A stretch of 64,000 nucleotides of DNA, from contig NC_071354.1 of NCBI RefSeq assembly GCF_943734655.1, forward strand, positions 231,440,397 to 231,504,396, given 5' to 3'. Source of the stretch: Sabethes cyaneus (Eukaryota; Arthropoda; Insecta; Diptera; Culicidae). Of this stretch, positions 44,626 to 56,935 are shown one piece after another. How positions within the stretch are numbered: the first letter of the stretch is position 1; each line of letters begins with the position of its first letter. The notes below the pieces were generated by a model. It was not told where the DNA came from. It made no database searches and saw only the letters and a program-made list of their open reading frames with translations. The position numbers and the translations under genes are program-made.

Positions 44626-47600
44626 GTCACCTCCGATCTTTCCGTGATTAGTTTCCCCTCCTTGGCGTTACAAATAACTAGACTTGGTACGGTCCGGTTC
44701 CTGACTCTGTTGATCGTTTTAATGAATAATCATTTTTTTTCTCATATCGTGCCTTTCGAAGCAATTCTTCACCTCCGCAAGAACGCGACCCAGTGTTCTG
44801 GCGAAAATGAAAAATAAAATCAAAAATTATCAAAAATGTCAAAACAAAATTTACAAGAGACAAACTTACATAAGATGACCCTAAAAATTATATTAGAGCC
44901 TCAATGAGACAATACAAAGATAGAATTTAAATAAAATCGAATCACAGTTAATCAAAACTTTTTCCGCATTTCCTCAAATTCTCATTTATTTTAGAATTAT
45001 TTTACTCATGTATTGAGCATTGTTAATAAAACAAGTTTTTCAATATATCGGCAAAAATAGAATGTTGAAGAAAGTTCAAAAACCAACGATGTTTGGAAAA
45101 TTTTCGTAATTTGAAGAAACAAAAAAACTTTGCTTTATTCTACTGAATGTAAATTCTCGACTTACACAGGAAATTTTCCTACTATAAGATAGTTTCAAAT
45201 TTTGGACTTTGTTTTTGCGGGAAAATCGCGCATCTGGCGCATCGGACACATATGGAGCGATTTGCTGTGCGACCAGTTAATTAGGTAACAAGTAAAGACT
45301 TCGCTTGACCTCTTTTGTGCACGTGCCAGCTAATTAGGTAAAAAAAGGTTCTTTCTGCAAACATCCTACGCTTGCCCGAATGCTCAAAACCATTCCAAGA
45401 AGTAGCAATTCATTCTGGTCTTCGTGAATAGTAATGTGCGCGACAGCAGAGATGTCTGTAATAGCAGCCCAGGGAAAATATATTCAGGAAAAGTGGTCAT
45501 CAAGACGTATGTACAATAACTCGATTGTTGATGTCCTAGACTATTTCGCAATGTCTGATGGTTTCGACGAGCAGTAGAATCGATTTTCAAACCATGTGAC
45601 TATTTCTTATCAAATTATCCGTCGAATTCGGGGCGGTCTCGTTCGAGTTATATCAACGAATATATCCAAAAACAGCCTTACAGTACCTTCATTCTACCAC
45701 CCGAGAGCCGGTCCTCTCCACTTCACTTGGTCCTGAGCTACTCGCCGCCAATTCCTTGATTGTGTCTCGGCACACGCAAGTCACCTTCAACCTGATCAAT
45801 CCATCAAGATTGTCTAAGTATACGTTGCCCCTCTCTGTATTTCTGGTGCCGGTGGGGCTCTTAAAGACAACAGATTTCGCTGCACTGTTGCCCAACCCCT
45901 TATTGCCAGGTGACGATGGTAAAGATGCTGTCGCCACATACTCCCCCTCAAACCGGAAGTTTTTATTATGATGTACTGGACGAGTTCTGATGTATATAGT
46001 TATTCTAGTGAACGACACAGATGATGATTGCTCGCTAAACAAACCTAAGGCTGATTGTATGCAACGTCCGAGGCCTGCACTCTCAGGCCAAGCGTGTGCC
46101 AAGTATTGCGAAGCCCGCAATCGTGTGGTCTAATTTTCTCACATTCGTGTTCTAATTCCAACGAACACATTGGAAGGAGCATCTCTCTCGGACTCCTTTT
46201 CTTATTTTTTCATGCCCTGCTACGAGTTTGTGCGAGTGAGTATTTAGCTATCAGAAACGATCGTCCCTTTTGCACGTTGTTGCAACCCAAGCAGTTGATA
46301 CCGAGCACTTAAGCGAGTGTTGAGCGAGAGCGTAAGATGAAGAAGATGTAAAGTAAAATCTGCAACCATACATGATACTTACGTTGGCGGGATGCAGACT
46401 GCTTATGAGCTATTTTTTCCGTTTTGGGGACTTACCACCGCGACCATTATTTTGATCTATTGTGGTGTGTCCTCTTTTAATTTATGCCATGTCGTGTCAG
46501 TGAGCTATCAAAGTTTGATGAGCCACCTCAACTACTGTCGGCATTTATCCCAATCAGGTGATGCATTTCGTATGAAATTTATCACCTGATTAGGAGCAGC
46601 TAGCTATTAGTTTCGTGAGCGGGCTGCACTGAACAATGCTACGAGACTGTGTGCTCGCAAGTGTGTCGGTAGCAGAAAGTAAGCACACGGCATCAGTGGT
46701 TGTTGATCGTACGCTTGCGCTTGGGTACGCTGTGGTTCATTTTCCTGCATTATTTTTGTAAGGGGGAGAAAAGACAGTGAATCTGCCTGATGACAGGTCA
46801 ATGGTTATTTTGGGTGTATTCGATTCTTCCGGAAAACCATATAATTCGGCGAACGTGGTTACCTTACAACATAAAAAAAGAAATGAAAAACAAAATTCAA
46901 AACTTCCGGGTTTTTCTCTGTTCACATACGACCTCGTCCTCCAATCTTTTTTTTTCTATCCAGAATATTACTTCAAGGCCAAACTACCTCATCAGTGCAA
47001 AGTTTTTGTTGACTTTGCACCCCATCAGGTCTGTTGAGAATATATTTTTTCTCTAAAGTTACCGTACACTGCCAGCAAACAAAACTCCTAAAAACTTGAT
47101 CTTCTCAGCAATCGGTCCCTAAAATGAGGAAAGAAATGAGAAGTTGCCATTTCCGCCCCCACCGCCGGTGGGTCGAAGCGGAAAACGAAGCACAATAGCA
47201 CCGCAGCGATTGAACTTTTCTATTCCTCGAACCGACGAAACTTCGAGAGGTTCTTCCCGAATTCAATTTATGTTCCAACAAATCCGAACAATTCAATTTA
47301 CCTAAATCAAGCTCTCATCCCACTCGGCTGCTTGCCTGCAGTGGCGGCTGCTGGCTGCTGCAGCAGCACCGAGCACACATGCATCACCTGTTTGATGATA
47401 GCAACGAAGCATATAAAAAACGCGTCATGCTCCGTTTGGGGGTTTACCGTCTCGATCGATCTTTGCCCTTTGCCGGATTCCGCTCCGCGGAACCAGCACG
47501 ATAACCCGGGGAGGAAAAGATAAATGAAAACCATAAGGTATCGCATATCATGACGGGGCAGAAAGCTCTTTCGGATCGGTTTTTGCTAAAGGAAAAGTTT

Positions 47601-50082
47601 TTCAATCTATATGTACTGTTCAGCAGCAGCAGCATCAGCACCGGGCTGTGAGATGAAACGGTGTGTTGCTTGCAGCGAACAAAAAAAAATGAAAGGCCAA
47701 CGGGTTCCAATCTCCTTTTCCTAGGAAAAAGGAGAAGTAGGAGGCGGAGGCAAACTTTCTCTGATACTGGTACTCACTGGTTGCGAATCCGAAGACATCC
47801 ACCGGGTAGTTTATTAAGCTCAAGCAGTGTTGTCAGAGAGGAAGCAGGAAAATAAACAATTCCGAACGAATGTTGAGCTAAGGAAGAGAGCTGAATTTAA
47901 TTAGCAGCCTCCCAAGATCCCATGATCCCAAGAGCAATGTACAGGTAGACGAAATTAAGGACTTTCGAAGCAACTTCAGAGAACAATATATTTTTCTTTT
48001 TTGTTTTTTCGTGTGTAATAGCAAATAAATACGCCGTGCTACCGAAAAGTTTCACCTGATGATGAAATGTGACGGTGGGAAAGATTCTGTGAAACAGTCA
48101 TTGATCGTTCGCAGACATGGTTCTTTGACAGCTGAGAAAGCAAATGCCATTACTATGTACATATAAATTTTAGTTATTGTTCAGCAGTGAGTCTTAAATG
48201 CCTTGCAGCTGGAAGGAACTACTCTAAATCGAATAAATTGGAGTGAAATCCGATCAAAAAACAGAATTGAAGGATTTTATTCGAAAACCCATACCGTCAA
48301 TCTAAGCTAAAACATTAACCCATCGATAAGGGTTTTAGTTTCCTATCCACTGCCGTAGAACCCAGCTTTACTGACCCAACCGGACAAATTGGATTCAATA
48401 CCCGGAAGGCGGATTCAATTTGAATTCTTTCTGCTGCATAGCGCGCACACCGGAACAACGATATTACCATAGTAACAGCTCGAAATCGATCATTTCTGCC
48501 ATACGGAGCGGAATGCTGCAGTAGCACCGAGTGAAACTATGTTCGAGTACAAACAGACAAGCAAAGGAAAAAAAGTCGGAAAGATTTTTTTAAGCATACA
48601 CTGCAGCGTTCAACAATGGCAGGGTTGAAATGTTCATGCAAAAGTATTCGGAAAAATTGGCAAAAGTATGTACAGTGTATTGTGGAGTAAAGAAGGATTC
48701 CGGAAAGCAATTCATTTTCGTTGGCAATTTTTCAATCTGTTCGTTTCGTTATTGGTGTCGGAACATACGTTCGGTCGGTACCATCGAGTGGGGTTGCTTT
48801 TCACTTCAAGCTTTTAAGCAGAGGTCAGTCAATTCTGCGTTTAGAAATACTTCAAAACCAGTAAGCTAAACCTTATGGATTGAGAAAGACGTAATTTTTG
48901 TCTTTAGCCAAACTACAGATTACGATGAATCAAAAAAGCCCCACAGAACGGTAGCAGCAAGCAAAATAGTTTTCCGCTACTCTACGGCGTGGTTGCTATT
49001 AATCATATAAGCATATCAGGTGCGATGGATTATGCTCAATGGGAGTTCGAGACAAATGATGTCATCGCAGTTGATGTATTATCCTCCCAAGTGGTATTTT
49101 TCTGAAAGCTAAAAGCTTTCAAAATTACTTTCAGTAATCACAATTAGCTGCACACTTTGTATGAATTCAATTACTCCCCAACATTGTCGGGTGGAAATTA
49201 GTTTTCCACCGCTTACGATGTTTACTGTAGTTGAAAATTAAATTTTCAAAAATCGACAATTCTGGACAAACTTCCGCCGGCTTCATATTGCAAAAGTTAA
49301 ACGCTAGCTTAAACAGATTGTCCATCAATCGTGGTTTGTTAATTAATTGCCGCACGAAACGAGAAACAGCAGTGCTAGTGCTGGTCGTGCCGTGCCGTGC
49401 CGTACCAGAGAACTGAAAACTAACGTTCGCCTAACGTTGAACGCAGCAAAAATTTCGTTATTAAAACCTTTTGAAAAAAAAAAACCAAAGCTCCTTATGG
49501 CAGGCAGGAACTGCTCGTTTCGTACTTTGTTGTAGTTAGAAGCAAAAAAAAACGACGAAAACTACATTTAATGAGTTTCGAAAAGTTTGCGGTTTATTTC
49601 CGCACTCGCGCTTCGAGAGGGTGGTTTCTATGCAAGTGCGGAAGCAAAAGTGTGTGTGTGTATGTTAGCTAGCTCCATTCAAACTATATGCCCTACGCTA
49701 AAACATAGTTAATTTTAGCTACCCGCCGCTAGCTTGCAGTTCTTCATTAAGGGTTTTATAGAGTGGAAAGCAGCATATTTGACGATGCAGTGTAGACGCA
49801 TCGACTGAAAGAACGTTGGATTTTAGAATGAAGTACCAGGAATTTTCGGTACCCTAGCTGTGTTCAAAAACGCCGATAGAGTAATTAAAAGCTGATGTAC
49901 ATATTTTCACATTTGATTAACTTGCAACATTCAACTAAATTTGTATTAATAACTAGCAGCGCAAGTAGGTACGCTTTTATCTGAAAACAAGCGTGGCTTG
50001 TTCTCGTGAGTTCAGAAAACGCACAACCAGATTGCTTTCCGAATAACCATAAGTAATGTACACTCAATCTGCAATCACGTAA
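44626..50082. other. Long spacer, probably intronic or intergenic
   Basis: No exon supported. Frames at 45689-46120 (minus) and elsewhere show no domain. Minor features: an 11-bp-arm inverted repeat (AATCAGGTGAT at 46552, complement at 46581), a GTGCCGT repeat near 49388 and (GT)n at 49653. A sequence akin to ACCGCGACCATTATTTTGAT at 46434-46466 is one of four dispersed copies. Confidence 0.45.
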
Positions 50083-52898
50083 TCTATACCTATAAAGAAG
50101 GATTTCTGTCTGTCTGTCTGTCTGTCCGTATGTTCCTTATAGAATCGAAAACTACTGAACCAATCGGCATGAAAATATGCATGTAGAGGTTTTTTGGGGC
50201 CAGGAAAGGTTTTAGTGATGGTTAGAAACCTCTCCCCCCAGTAAGAGGGGGGGCTCCCATACAAATGAAACACAAATTTCTGCATAACTCGACAACTAAT
50301 CAAGCAAATAGAACAAAATTTGGCATGTGGGTGTTTTCGGTGACAAGAATTTATTCTATGGTAAATTGAGACCCCTCCCCTCTTTATAAGGGGAATTATA
50401 ACTCCTCTCCTCTTTAAAAGGGGGGGCTTCCATACAAATTTCTTCATAACTCGAGAACTATTCAAGCAAATGGAACCAAATTTGGTATGTGAAGGTTTTC
50501 GAGGTCAAGAATATTTTCTATAGTAAATTAGGACCCCTCCCCACTTTAATAGGGGGGGCTCCTGTACCGAAGAAACACAATTTTCCTCATAACTCGAGAA
50601 GTAATTAAGCAAATGGAACCAAATTTGGCATATGGGTGTTTTTGGAGACAAATTTTTTTTCTATGATGAATTAGGACCCCTCCCCGTTTTAGGAGGGGGG
50701 GATCCTATACACATGAAATACAAATTTCCTCATAACTGAAGAACTAATCTAGCAAATGGAACAAAATTTGGCATGTGAAAGTTTTCGAGGGCAAGAATAT
50801 TTTCTATGGTGAATAAGGACCCCTCCCCACTTTAAGAGGGGGGGGGGGGCTCCTATACAAACGAAATACAAATTTCCTCATAACTCGAGAACTAATCAAG
50901 CAAATGGAACCAAATTTGGCACGTGGGTGTTTTTGGAGACAAAAATTTTTTCTATGATGAATTGGGACCCCTACCCACTTTAGGAGGGGGGGTCCTATAC
51001 AAAATTCAAATACGAAATTCAAATTTCCTCATAACTCGAGAACTAATCACGCAAATAGAACCAAATTTGGCATGTGGAGGTTTCTGGAGGCAAAAATATT
51101 TTCTATGATGAATTAGGACCCCTCTCAACTTTAAGAGGGGGCGCTTCTACACAAATGAAATACAAATTTCCTCATAATTCGAGAACTAATCAAGCAAATG
51201 GAACCATATTTGGCATGTGGGTGTTTTTGGAGGCAACCATTTTTTCTATGATGAATTGGGACCCCTTACCTTTTTAAGAGGGGGGGCTCTCATTCAAACG
51301 AAATACAAATTTTCTCATAACTCGAGAACTAATCAAGCAAATGGAACCAAATTTGGCACGTGGGTGTTTTTGGAGACAAAAATTTTTTCTATGATGAATT
51401 GGGACCCCTACCCACTTTAGGACGGGGGGGTCCTATACAAATGAAATTCAAATTTCCTCATAACTCGACAACTAATCACGCAAATAGAACCAAATTTGGC
51501 ATGTGGAGGTTTCTGGAGGCAAAAATATTTTCTATGGTGAATTAGGACCCCTCTCAACTTTAAGAGGGGGTGCTTCTACACAAATGAAATACAAATTTCC
51601 TCATAATTCGAGAACTAATCAAGCAAATGGAACCATATTTGGCATGTGGGTGTTTTTGGAGGCAACCATTTTTTCTATGATGAATTGGGACCCCTTACCT
51701 TTTTAAGAGGGGGGCTCTCATTCAAACGAAATACAAATTTTCTCATAACTCGAGAACTAATCAAGCAAATGGAACCAAATTTGGCACGTGGGTGTTTTTG
51801 GAGACAAAAATTTTTTCTATGATGACCCCTACCCACTTTAGGAGGGGGGGTCCTATACAAATGAAATTCAAATTTCCTCATAACTCGAGAACTAATCACG
51901 CAAATAGAACCAAATTTGGCATGTGGAGGTTTCTGGAGGCAAAAATATTTTCTATAGTGAATTAGGACCCCTCCCAACTTTAAGAGGGGGTGCTTCTACA
52001 CAAATGAAATACAAATTTCCTAATAATTCGAGAACTAATCAAGCAAATGGAACCATATTTGGCATGTGGGTGTTTTTGGAGGCAACCATTTTTTCTATGA
52101 TGAATTAGGACCCCTTACCTTTTTAAGAGGGGGGGGCTCTCATTCAAACGAAATACAAATTTTCTCATAACTCTAGAACTAATCAAGCAAATGGAACCAA
52201 ATTTATCATGTGGGTGTTTTTGTAGGCAAGAATATTTTCTATGGTATATTTTATATGGATTTCCCCACTTTTAGAGGGGCGGGCTCCTATACAAATGAAA
52301 TACAAATTTCCTCATAACTCGAGAACTAATCAAGCAAATGGAACCAAATTTGACATGTAAGTGGTGTTGGACGCAAGATTTTTTTCTATGGTGAATTGAG
52401 ACCCCTCTCTTCTTTAGAAAGCGAGTTATGGCCCATCTCCCCTTTAAGAGGGTGGGCTTCCATACAAATGAAATGCAAATTTCCTCTTATCTCGAGAACT
52501 AATCACGCAAATGGAACCAAATTTGGCATGTGGGAGATTTTGGAGTCTTGAATTTATTTTACGATAGTTAGAGACCTCTCATCCCTGTGGTAGGGGGATA
52601 TGGACTCTCATACAAATAAAACAGAATTTTTTGCGAAACTCAAAAACTAATCGAACTCGAGAAATTCGAGACTCTTCCATAAAACATTAGTCAATACAAG
52701 ACCACAAAAACTATCTATAGTAACACTAGATCATTCAGGACGAGACGGTCGCGAGTGTTGCCGGTGACCCGCCGTCGGAAGCGCCGCCCACTGGGGGGCT
52801 TGCAAAACTCGAGATTGTGACAAAGATCATCCGAGATTCATGATTTATGTACAACACAGGTTAATTTGTGGCAATACGAAGTTTGTCGGGTCAGCTAG
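50083..52898 (+). mobile_element. Non-autonomous Helitron with internal 143-bp satellite
   Basis: The 5' end A|TCTATACCTATAAAGAAGG, followed by a (CTGT)n tract at 50106-50124, and the 3' end GTCGGGTCAGCTAG|T (CTAG at 52895-52898) give a Helitron with TC...CTRR termini inserted between A and T. No Rep or helicase frame is present. About 15 tandem units of a 143-bp repeat fill roughly 50400-52540. Each unit contains TCCTCATAACTCGAGAACTA and CAAATGGAACCAAATTTGGC and ends in a variable G-run. The last 150 bp hold a GC-rich block shared with the fold-back element at 7118-7205. A 3' hairpin expected near the terminus is weak. Open frames here are by-products of the repeat. Confidence 0.85.
50400..52540 (+). 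repeat. 143-bp satellite array with trimeric higher-order structure
   Basis: Spacing of TCCTCATAA-type anchors (50584, 50727, 50875, 51026, 51169, 51312, 51455, 51598, 51740, 51875, 52018, 52162, 52309) is mostly 142-144 bp. Units three apart are more alike than neighbours: starts at 51074, 51503 and 51923 repeat nearly identically at 429 and 420 bp, and the G-rich linker variants follow the same order. Confidence 0.9.
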
Positions 52899-54028
52899 TT
52901 CTGCCTATAAATAAATTTGATAGGTACAAATACGGTGACGATACAACCATGAGAACGAAAGTGTTTAATATTTTTTTGAAACGACGGTTCTACATGCTGA
53001 CCGCATTTCAAGATCAAAGACTAAAAACACGAGTTTGGTCAATTTCATAGGAACGGAGCCTTTCTCCGAAAACCCGCGCTGAGAATCGCGGCTAACACGC
53101 TGACAGACGAACAACGTCACACGCAGTACCTTGTAACTTGCAAGTCGTAAGGGCCTGCATAGTGTCGTCGTCCTCAAAGTAAAAAGAAGTTAGATTAAAA
53201 CTTCTGGTTTCTACAGTATTGATGGTCTTCGATGGTTTCTACAGTATCACAGAGAGAATTCCAAGGAGTCAGGTAGAACCAGAAATGATACCTAATTCCA
53301 TTAAACTCCTTGAAATCAAGGGAAGAAAGAAAGCGCGGACATCCCGTACCACACACTTCCTATAGAGATAATGCTTTATCTGCAGTCGTTGGCAGTATCT
53401 TTGCTAATAAACGTTAAGTGACACTCAGGACCCTCGGAGATGGCATTTAGACTTGGCATTTAGAAGCCACGCTACAACTGGCCAAAGATATAGCGCCTTA
53501 TTTCGCTCTCTGAAAATAGATTAGTCTATCAAAAATATTAGTTTAAATGTTATAACAGTAAATAAAATCGTGTGGTTCAATGGTTGCCTAAAACTACAGT
53601 TGTAAGGTTAGGAACTGAAAACCACACGACCCCGCACCTCCTAGCTTGTCTACTCAATTACACAAATTGAAGTATTTCCAGGTATGACCACGTGGAGACG
53701 CTAGGTAGGGGCTTGGGATGGCTAGAACTATGTTGGGCGCTTCTTTCTAGTTGTCCCCGTTTCATACCCAAACTGTAAAATTTCGGTATATAGGCCAAAA
53801 ATATATAGGGGCGTTCAATGGCGGCAGATGTAGCTCACACCCACACTCTTTCGGTAGGTACCCGAATGTGTCACTAACTAAACTACTGCTGCACCCTCAC
53901 AGGTGCTCTAACACCTAGTTTTGTTTTTATTCTCCCAATTTTATTCATTATTTACACGCATACCACACACTCGTCTCGGCGATGATAGTTATTTTTGTCT
54001 GATTGCTCTTTTTTTGATGCCGAGAAGA
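52899..54028. other. Spacer
   Basis: 53257-53325 shares a diverged phrase (GAGAGAATTCCAAGGAGTCA ... ATGATACCTAATTCCATT) with the pogo-like MITE at 11690. Otherwise nothing recognised. Confidence 0.45.
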
Positions 54029-54030
54029 TA

Positions 54031-54072
54031 ATGGGTGGCAACTAAAATTTTGGAATTTTTTCGCGGCCCTTA
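54031..54072 (+). mobile_element. Lone ITmD37E mariner end
   Basis: ATGGGTGGCAACTAAAATTT and TTCGCGGCCC match the left end of the mariner at 29469, preceded by TA. The next MITE interrupts it; no transposase follows. Confidence 0.65.
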
Positions 54073-54599
54073 GGCTTCGTACACAAATTACGTAACGCTT
54101 AGAGGGGAGGGAGGGGGTCGACCTTTTTGTTACATAGGGGGGAGGGGGAGTCATGAGAATAGTTACGTAACAAATTTATGAATACCAAAAAGGCAGTTGC
54201 CAAACGAGGATAGGATGTGTTGGAGGTGGAAAACAGTGAATCGGTTTATACTGATGAAAGTTCTGGTATGTACAAAATTATGGTTTGTAGCTGAATGAGA
54301 TAATCCTATTAAATTTCCAGTTACATATTACGGTTCAAAACCATTTCAGCTTAACATGGGCCGATGGCCGATTGTGGTTTTTAATATGAAGCTCTTGCTG
54401 AATTCTTTAAAAATTAAATTAAATATGCGGTTTATGCCATTTACATTCAATGTTGAGTACCAGGGGGGGGGGATGTTTGGTTAACGTTACGTAATTTAAT
54501 GGGGGGGGGGGTTGTGCCCAGCGTTACTTAATGTTACATAAGGGAGGGAGGGGGTAACAAAACCGGAATTTTTGCGTTACGCAATTTGTGTACCACACC
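54073..54599. mobile_element. PIF/Harbinger-like MITE
   Basis: The ends GGCTTCGTACACAAATTACG and, inverted, CGCAATTTGTGTACCACACC are flanked by TTA on both sides (54070-54072 and 54600-54602). TWA target duplications characterise PIF/Harbinger. G-rich runs (54105-54130, 54465-54510) lie inside. It sits within or at the edge of the mariner end just before it. Confidence 0.75.
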
Positions 54600-54602
54600 T
54601 TA

Positions 54603-55335
54603 GGTTAGCTTTTGCCAGAGAAGCGAATTGCTGCGTTTTATTGCTGCTTTCAGCAGAGTTGATACGTCTACTTGAGCTTATTACCTGATTCTTAGAGCGG
54701 TTATGAAAACATTCTGAGGAGTGGGCCACTTGGTCAGAAAGCAGCTTTATAGCGGTCATCAGAAAGTTCTGGTGGAGCTTATAGTTTTATTAGCGGTTCT
54801 ATGAAATTGGTCATGAAAACCATTATACGAACGTAATAAAACTTGGAATTGTTACTTGGGCGTTAGACTGTTATCAACTCGGTCAGAGCGACAGAAACAG
54901 GCAGTTTGTTGCCGGACGTCGCTGCGGCAAGTTTGTGAGTTTTAAACATTTAATTTACTTATCGTAATAATTTCAGCCATTTAGATTAGAAAATTTCAGA
55001 CTTCCAGGTTATTCCATGAGAATTTTCTTTACATTCAATTTCATCGAGAAGACGGGACACGTGTTCCGGCATAGGCACCCCAGTGACTAAATTAAAATTA
55101 AACTTAAGACATTGCACAATGGGCAAAAACGAGCTCGTAATCCCAAGAATTGGAAGCCGCTGGTTTGGAATCTTACAAGATACCTATTCTTATGTAAAAA
55201 AATGCAGGAATTCGATTGGCGATGGTTTCATCCTGCGCAGACTTCGGGAAGTGGTCCAGTTTGCCTTATTTCCCCAAAAATCATGTTAAAAGCTAGCCAA
55301 ACAGTATAAAAACTTATTTGTCGCCCATGAAACGA
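54603..55335. other. Spacer
   Basis: Contains ACTTCGGGAAGTGGTCCAGT and TTTGCCTTATTTCCCC near 55240-55275, a diverged relative of the repeat arm that follows. No gene recognised. Confidence 0.45.
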
Positions 55336-56113
55336 ACTCAAATAGCTTCAAAACGTTATCAAAACATCAAAAGAATCAAATCCCATCCATTCCGTACTGT
55401 GCGAAATGCAGACATAGTCCATTTTGCCCAATTCACCCCTAAATACATAGTAAAACCTAATTAGAGCGTTTAAAATTAATTCAAAGACAGGGGAATAAAC
55501 TCGAATAGTACCAATTTACTCGAAAGACATCAGGAGAGCTGATTGTCATCGATTTAGTACCGTGATGAATTCACAATCGGTTCGTTTTGCCTGATTCTTC
55601 ATTTGCTATTGCATAAAAAAATCGTAGTTTTTTAACGATGGTGTCTTTGGCGAAGTTTATCAATAAAATACAGCGGATCTTTTTAAACTATCAAGGTGAT
55701 CTTATCAATCAAGGTGATACAAACTTTTGTTTTTTTCGAAAAAAATTTTTGTTTCATAAAAATTATAGATCACACTAAAATGAGTAGCTTTGCTAAATAT
55801 AGTAACTATCTATCTTTTGCAAGTTGCGAGATATAATGATTTATTTAAAAAGTACACTTCAAAATCAATTCTGCACAATAACTCCGCATCAAATTAATTT
55901 TTATTGCTTTCAACTGTTCTCCAAAGTTATTCAGCATGATTTTTTTGAAGACGGTTTTTACCTTTGAGTCAGTTTTAATCACTTTAATTAGGTTATCTAT
56001 GTATATGGGGGTGAATTGGGCAAAATGGACTATTCTTGCATTTCGCACAGCATGGAATGGACGAAATTCGATTCTTGTGATGTTTTAACAAAATTTGGAA
56101 GCTACTTAAGTTG
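55336..56113. mobile_element. Element with about 115-bp inverted repeats
   Basis: 55336-55452 and 55993-56113 are inverted copies sharing CATTCCGTACTGTGCGAAAT, CCATTTTGCCCAATTCACCC and CTCAAATAGCTTCAAAACGT with few differences. The 540-bp centre is AT-rich and non-coding. Outer limits and target duplication not fixed. Confidence 0.7.
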
Positions 56114-56159
56114 TATGAATGAAAGTTGAAATGTATGAAAGTTTGATAAAGAACGGTCA

Positions 56160-56478
56160 AGGCATTTCGGAGTTATTATTAGAGACCCACTCCCCTATCA
56201 GGGAGCCTCCCCCCTCGTTTTTGTTAACCCCCTAGTGCTGATTCTCTTATGTCGAGGAACAATTGTGCCAAGTTTGATGAATAACCGTCCAGGCATTTCG
56301 GAGTTATGGCCTCCCCCTCCTGTTACGAACCCCACCACCTTTTGTCAACCTCCAGTGCTGATTCTCTTATATCAAGGAGCATGTGTGCCAGGTTTGGTGG
56401 AGATCGGTCAAGGCGTTCTGGAGTTATGGTGGAACATACAAACATACTCACGCTCACATTTATGTATATAGAAGATAG
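56160..56478 (-). mobile_element. Helitron-like 5' end with 125-bp repeats
   Basis: On the minus strand, TCTTCTATATACATAAATGT at 56478 resembles mosquito Helitron 5' ends. It is followed by two or three units of about 125 bp sharing CAGTGCTGATTCTCTTAT, GTGTGCCAGGTTTGGTG-like phrases and CGGAGTTATGG (plus-strand wording). No 3' end seen. Confidence 0.5.
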
Positions 56479-56489
56479 ATAACGGAGCG

Positions 56490-56935
56490 AGCCGGCAGCT
56501 GAATAAGGAGATTAAAAAGATCAACGAAAATTGCGGAGTAACATTCACTAATACACGTACAAAATGGATATTCAATCCACCCGCAGCGCCGCATATGGGC
56601 GGGCTGTGGGAGAGGATGGTGCGCTCCGTAAAAACAGCAATGCTTGTCGGATTTCGACTGCCTAACGAAGATACTGTTGGAATCATTGTGTTTGAAGCCA
56701 CTTGAAGCTTTCCATCGCTCTTGATTCCGCTAGTCAGGAGACACTGACCCCTAACCACTTTTTACTGTACGAGATCCAAGGAGTAAGCCGACCAGTAGTA
56801 CAGACAGTGAATGAAACATAATGTTTTGAGGGATAGCTGGAAGTTGGCTCAGTTGGATGGTAAACGAATTTTGACGTCGTTGGACTAAAGAGTACCTAAC
56901 GGTGCTGGTTAGGCGTTATCGTTATCGTAGTGATA
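56490..56935 (+). mobile_element. BEL/Pao integrase fragment
   Basis: The plus strand encodes [40 protein letters not shown] and, after a stop, PLTPNHFLLYEIQGVSRPVV, then LRDSWKLAQLDGKRILTS. This is the C-terminal part of a BEL/Pao integrase, where [21 protein letters not shown] is characteristic. It lacks the N-terminal zinc and DDE parts and has stops. It is on the opposite strand from the gag remnant at 38165-40092, so it is a different copy. Confidence 0.8.

Noticed and set aside
45689..46120. Minus-strand 143-codon frame of mixed composition
   Set aside because: No domain, signal peptide or splice context, and overlapping frames exist on the other strand. A retroelement origin was considered, but no LTR or primer-binding site could be shown.
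50804..52108. Repeated open frames of 60-100 codons with near-identical peptides
   Set aside because: They arise from the 143-bp satellite: identical frames recur at repeat spacing and on both strands, with no start context or domain.
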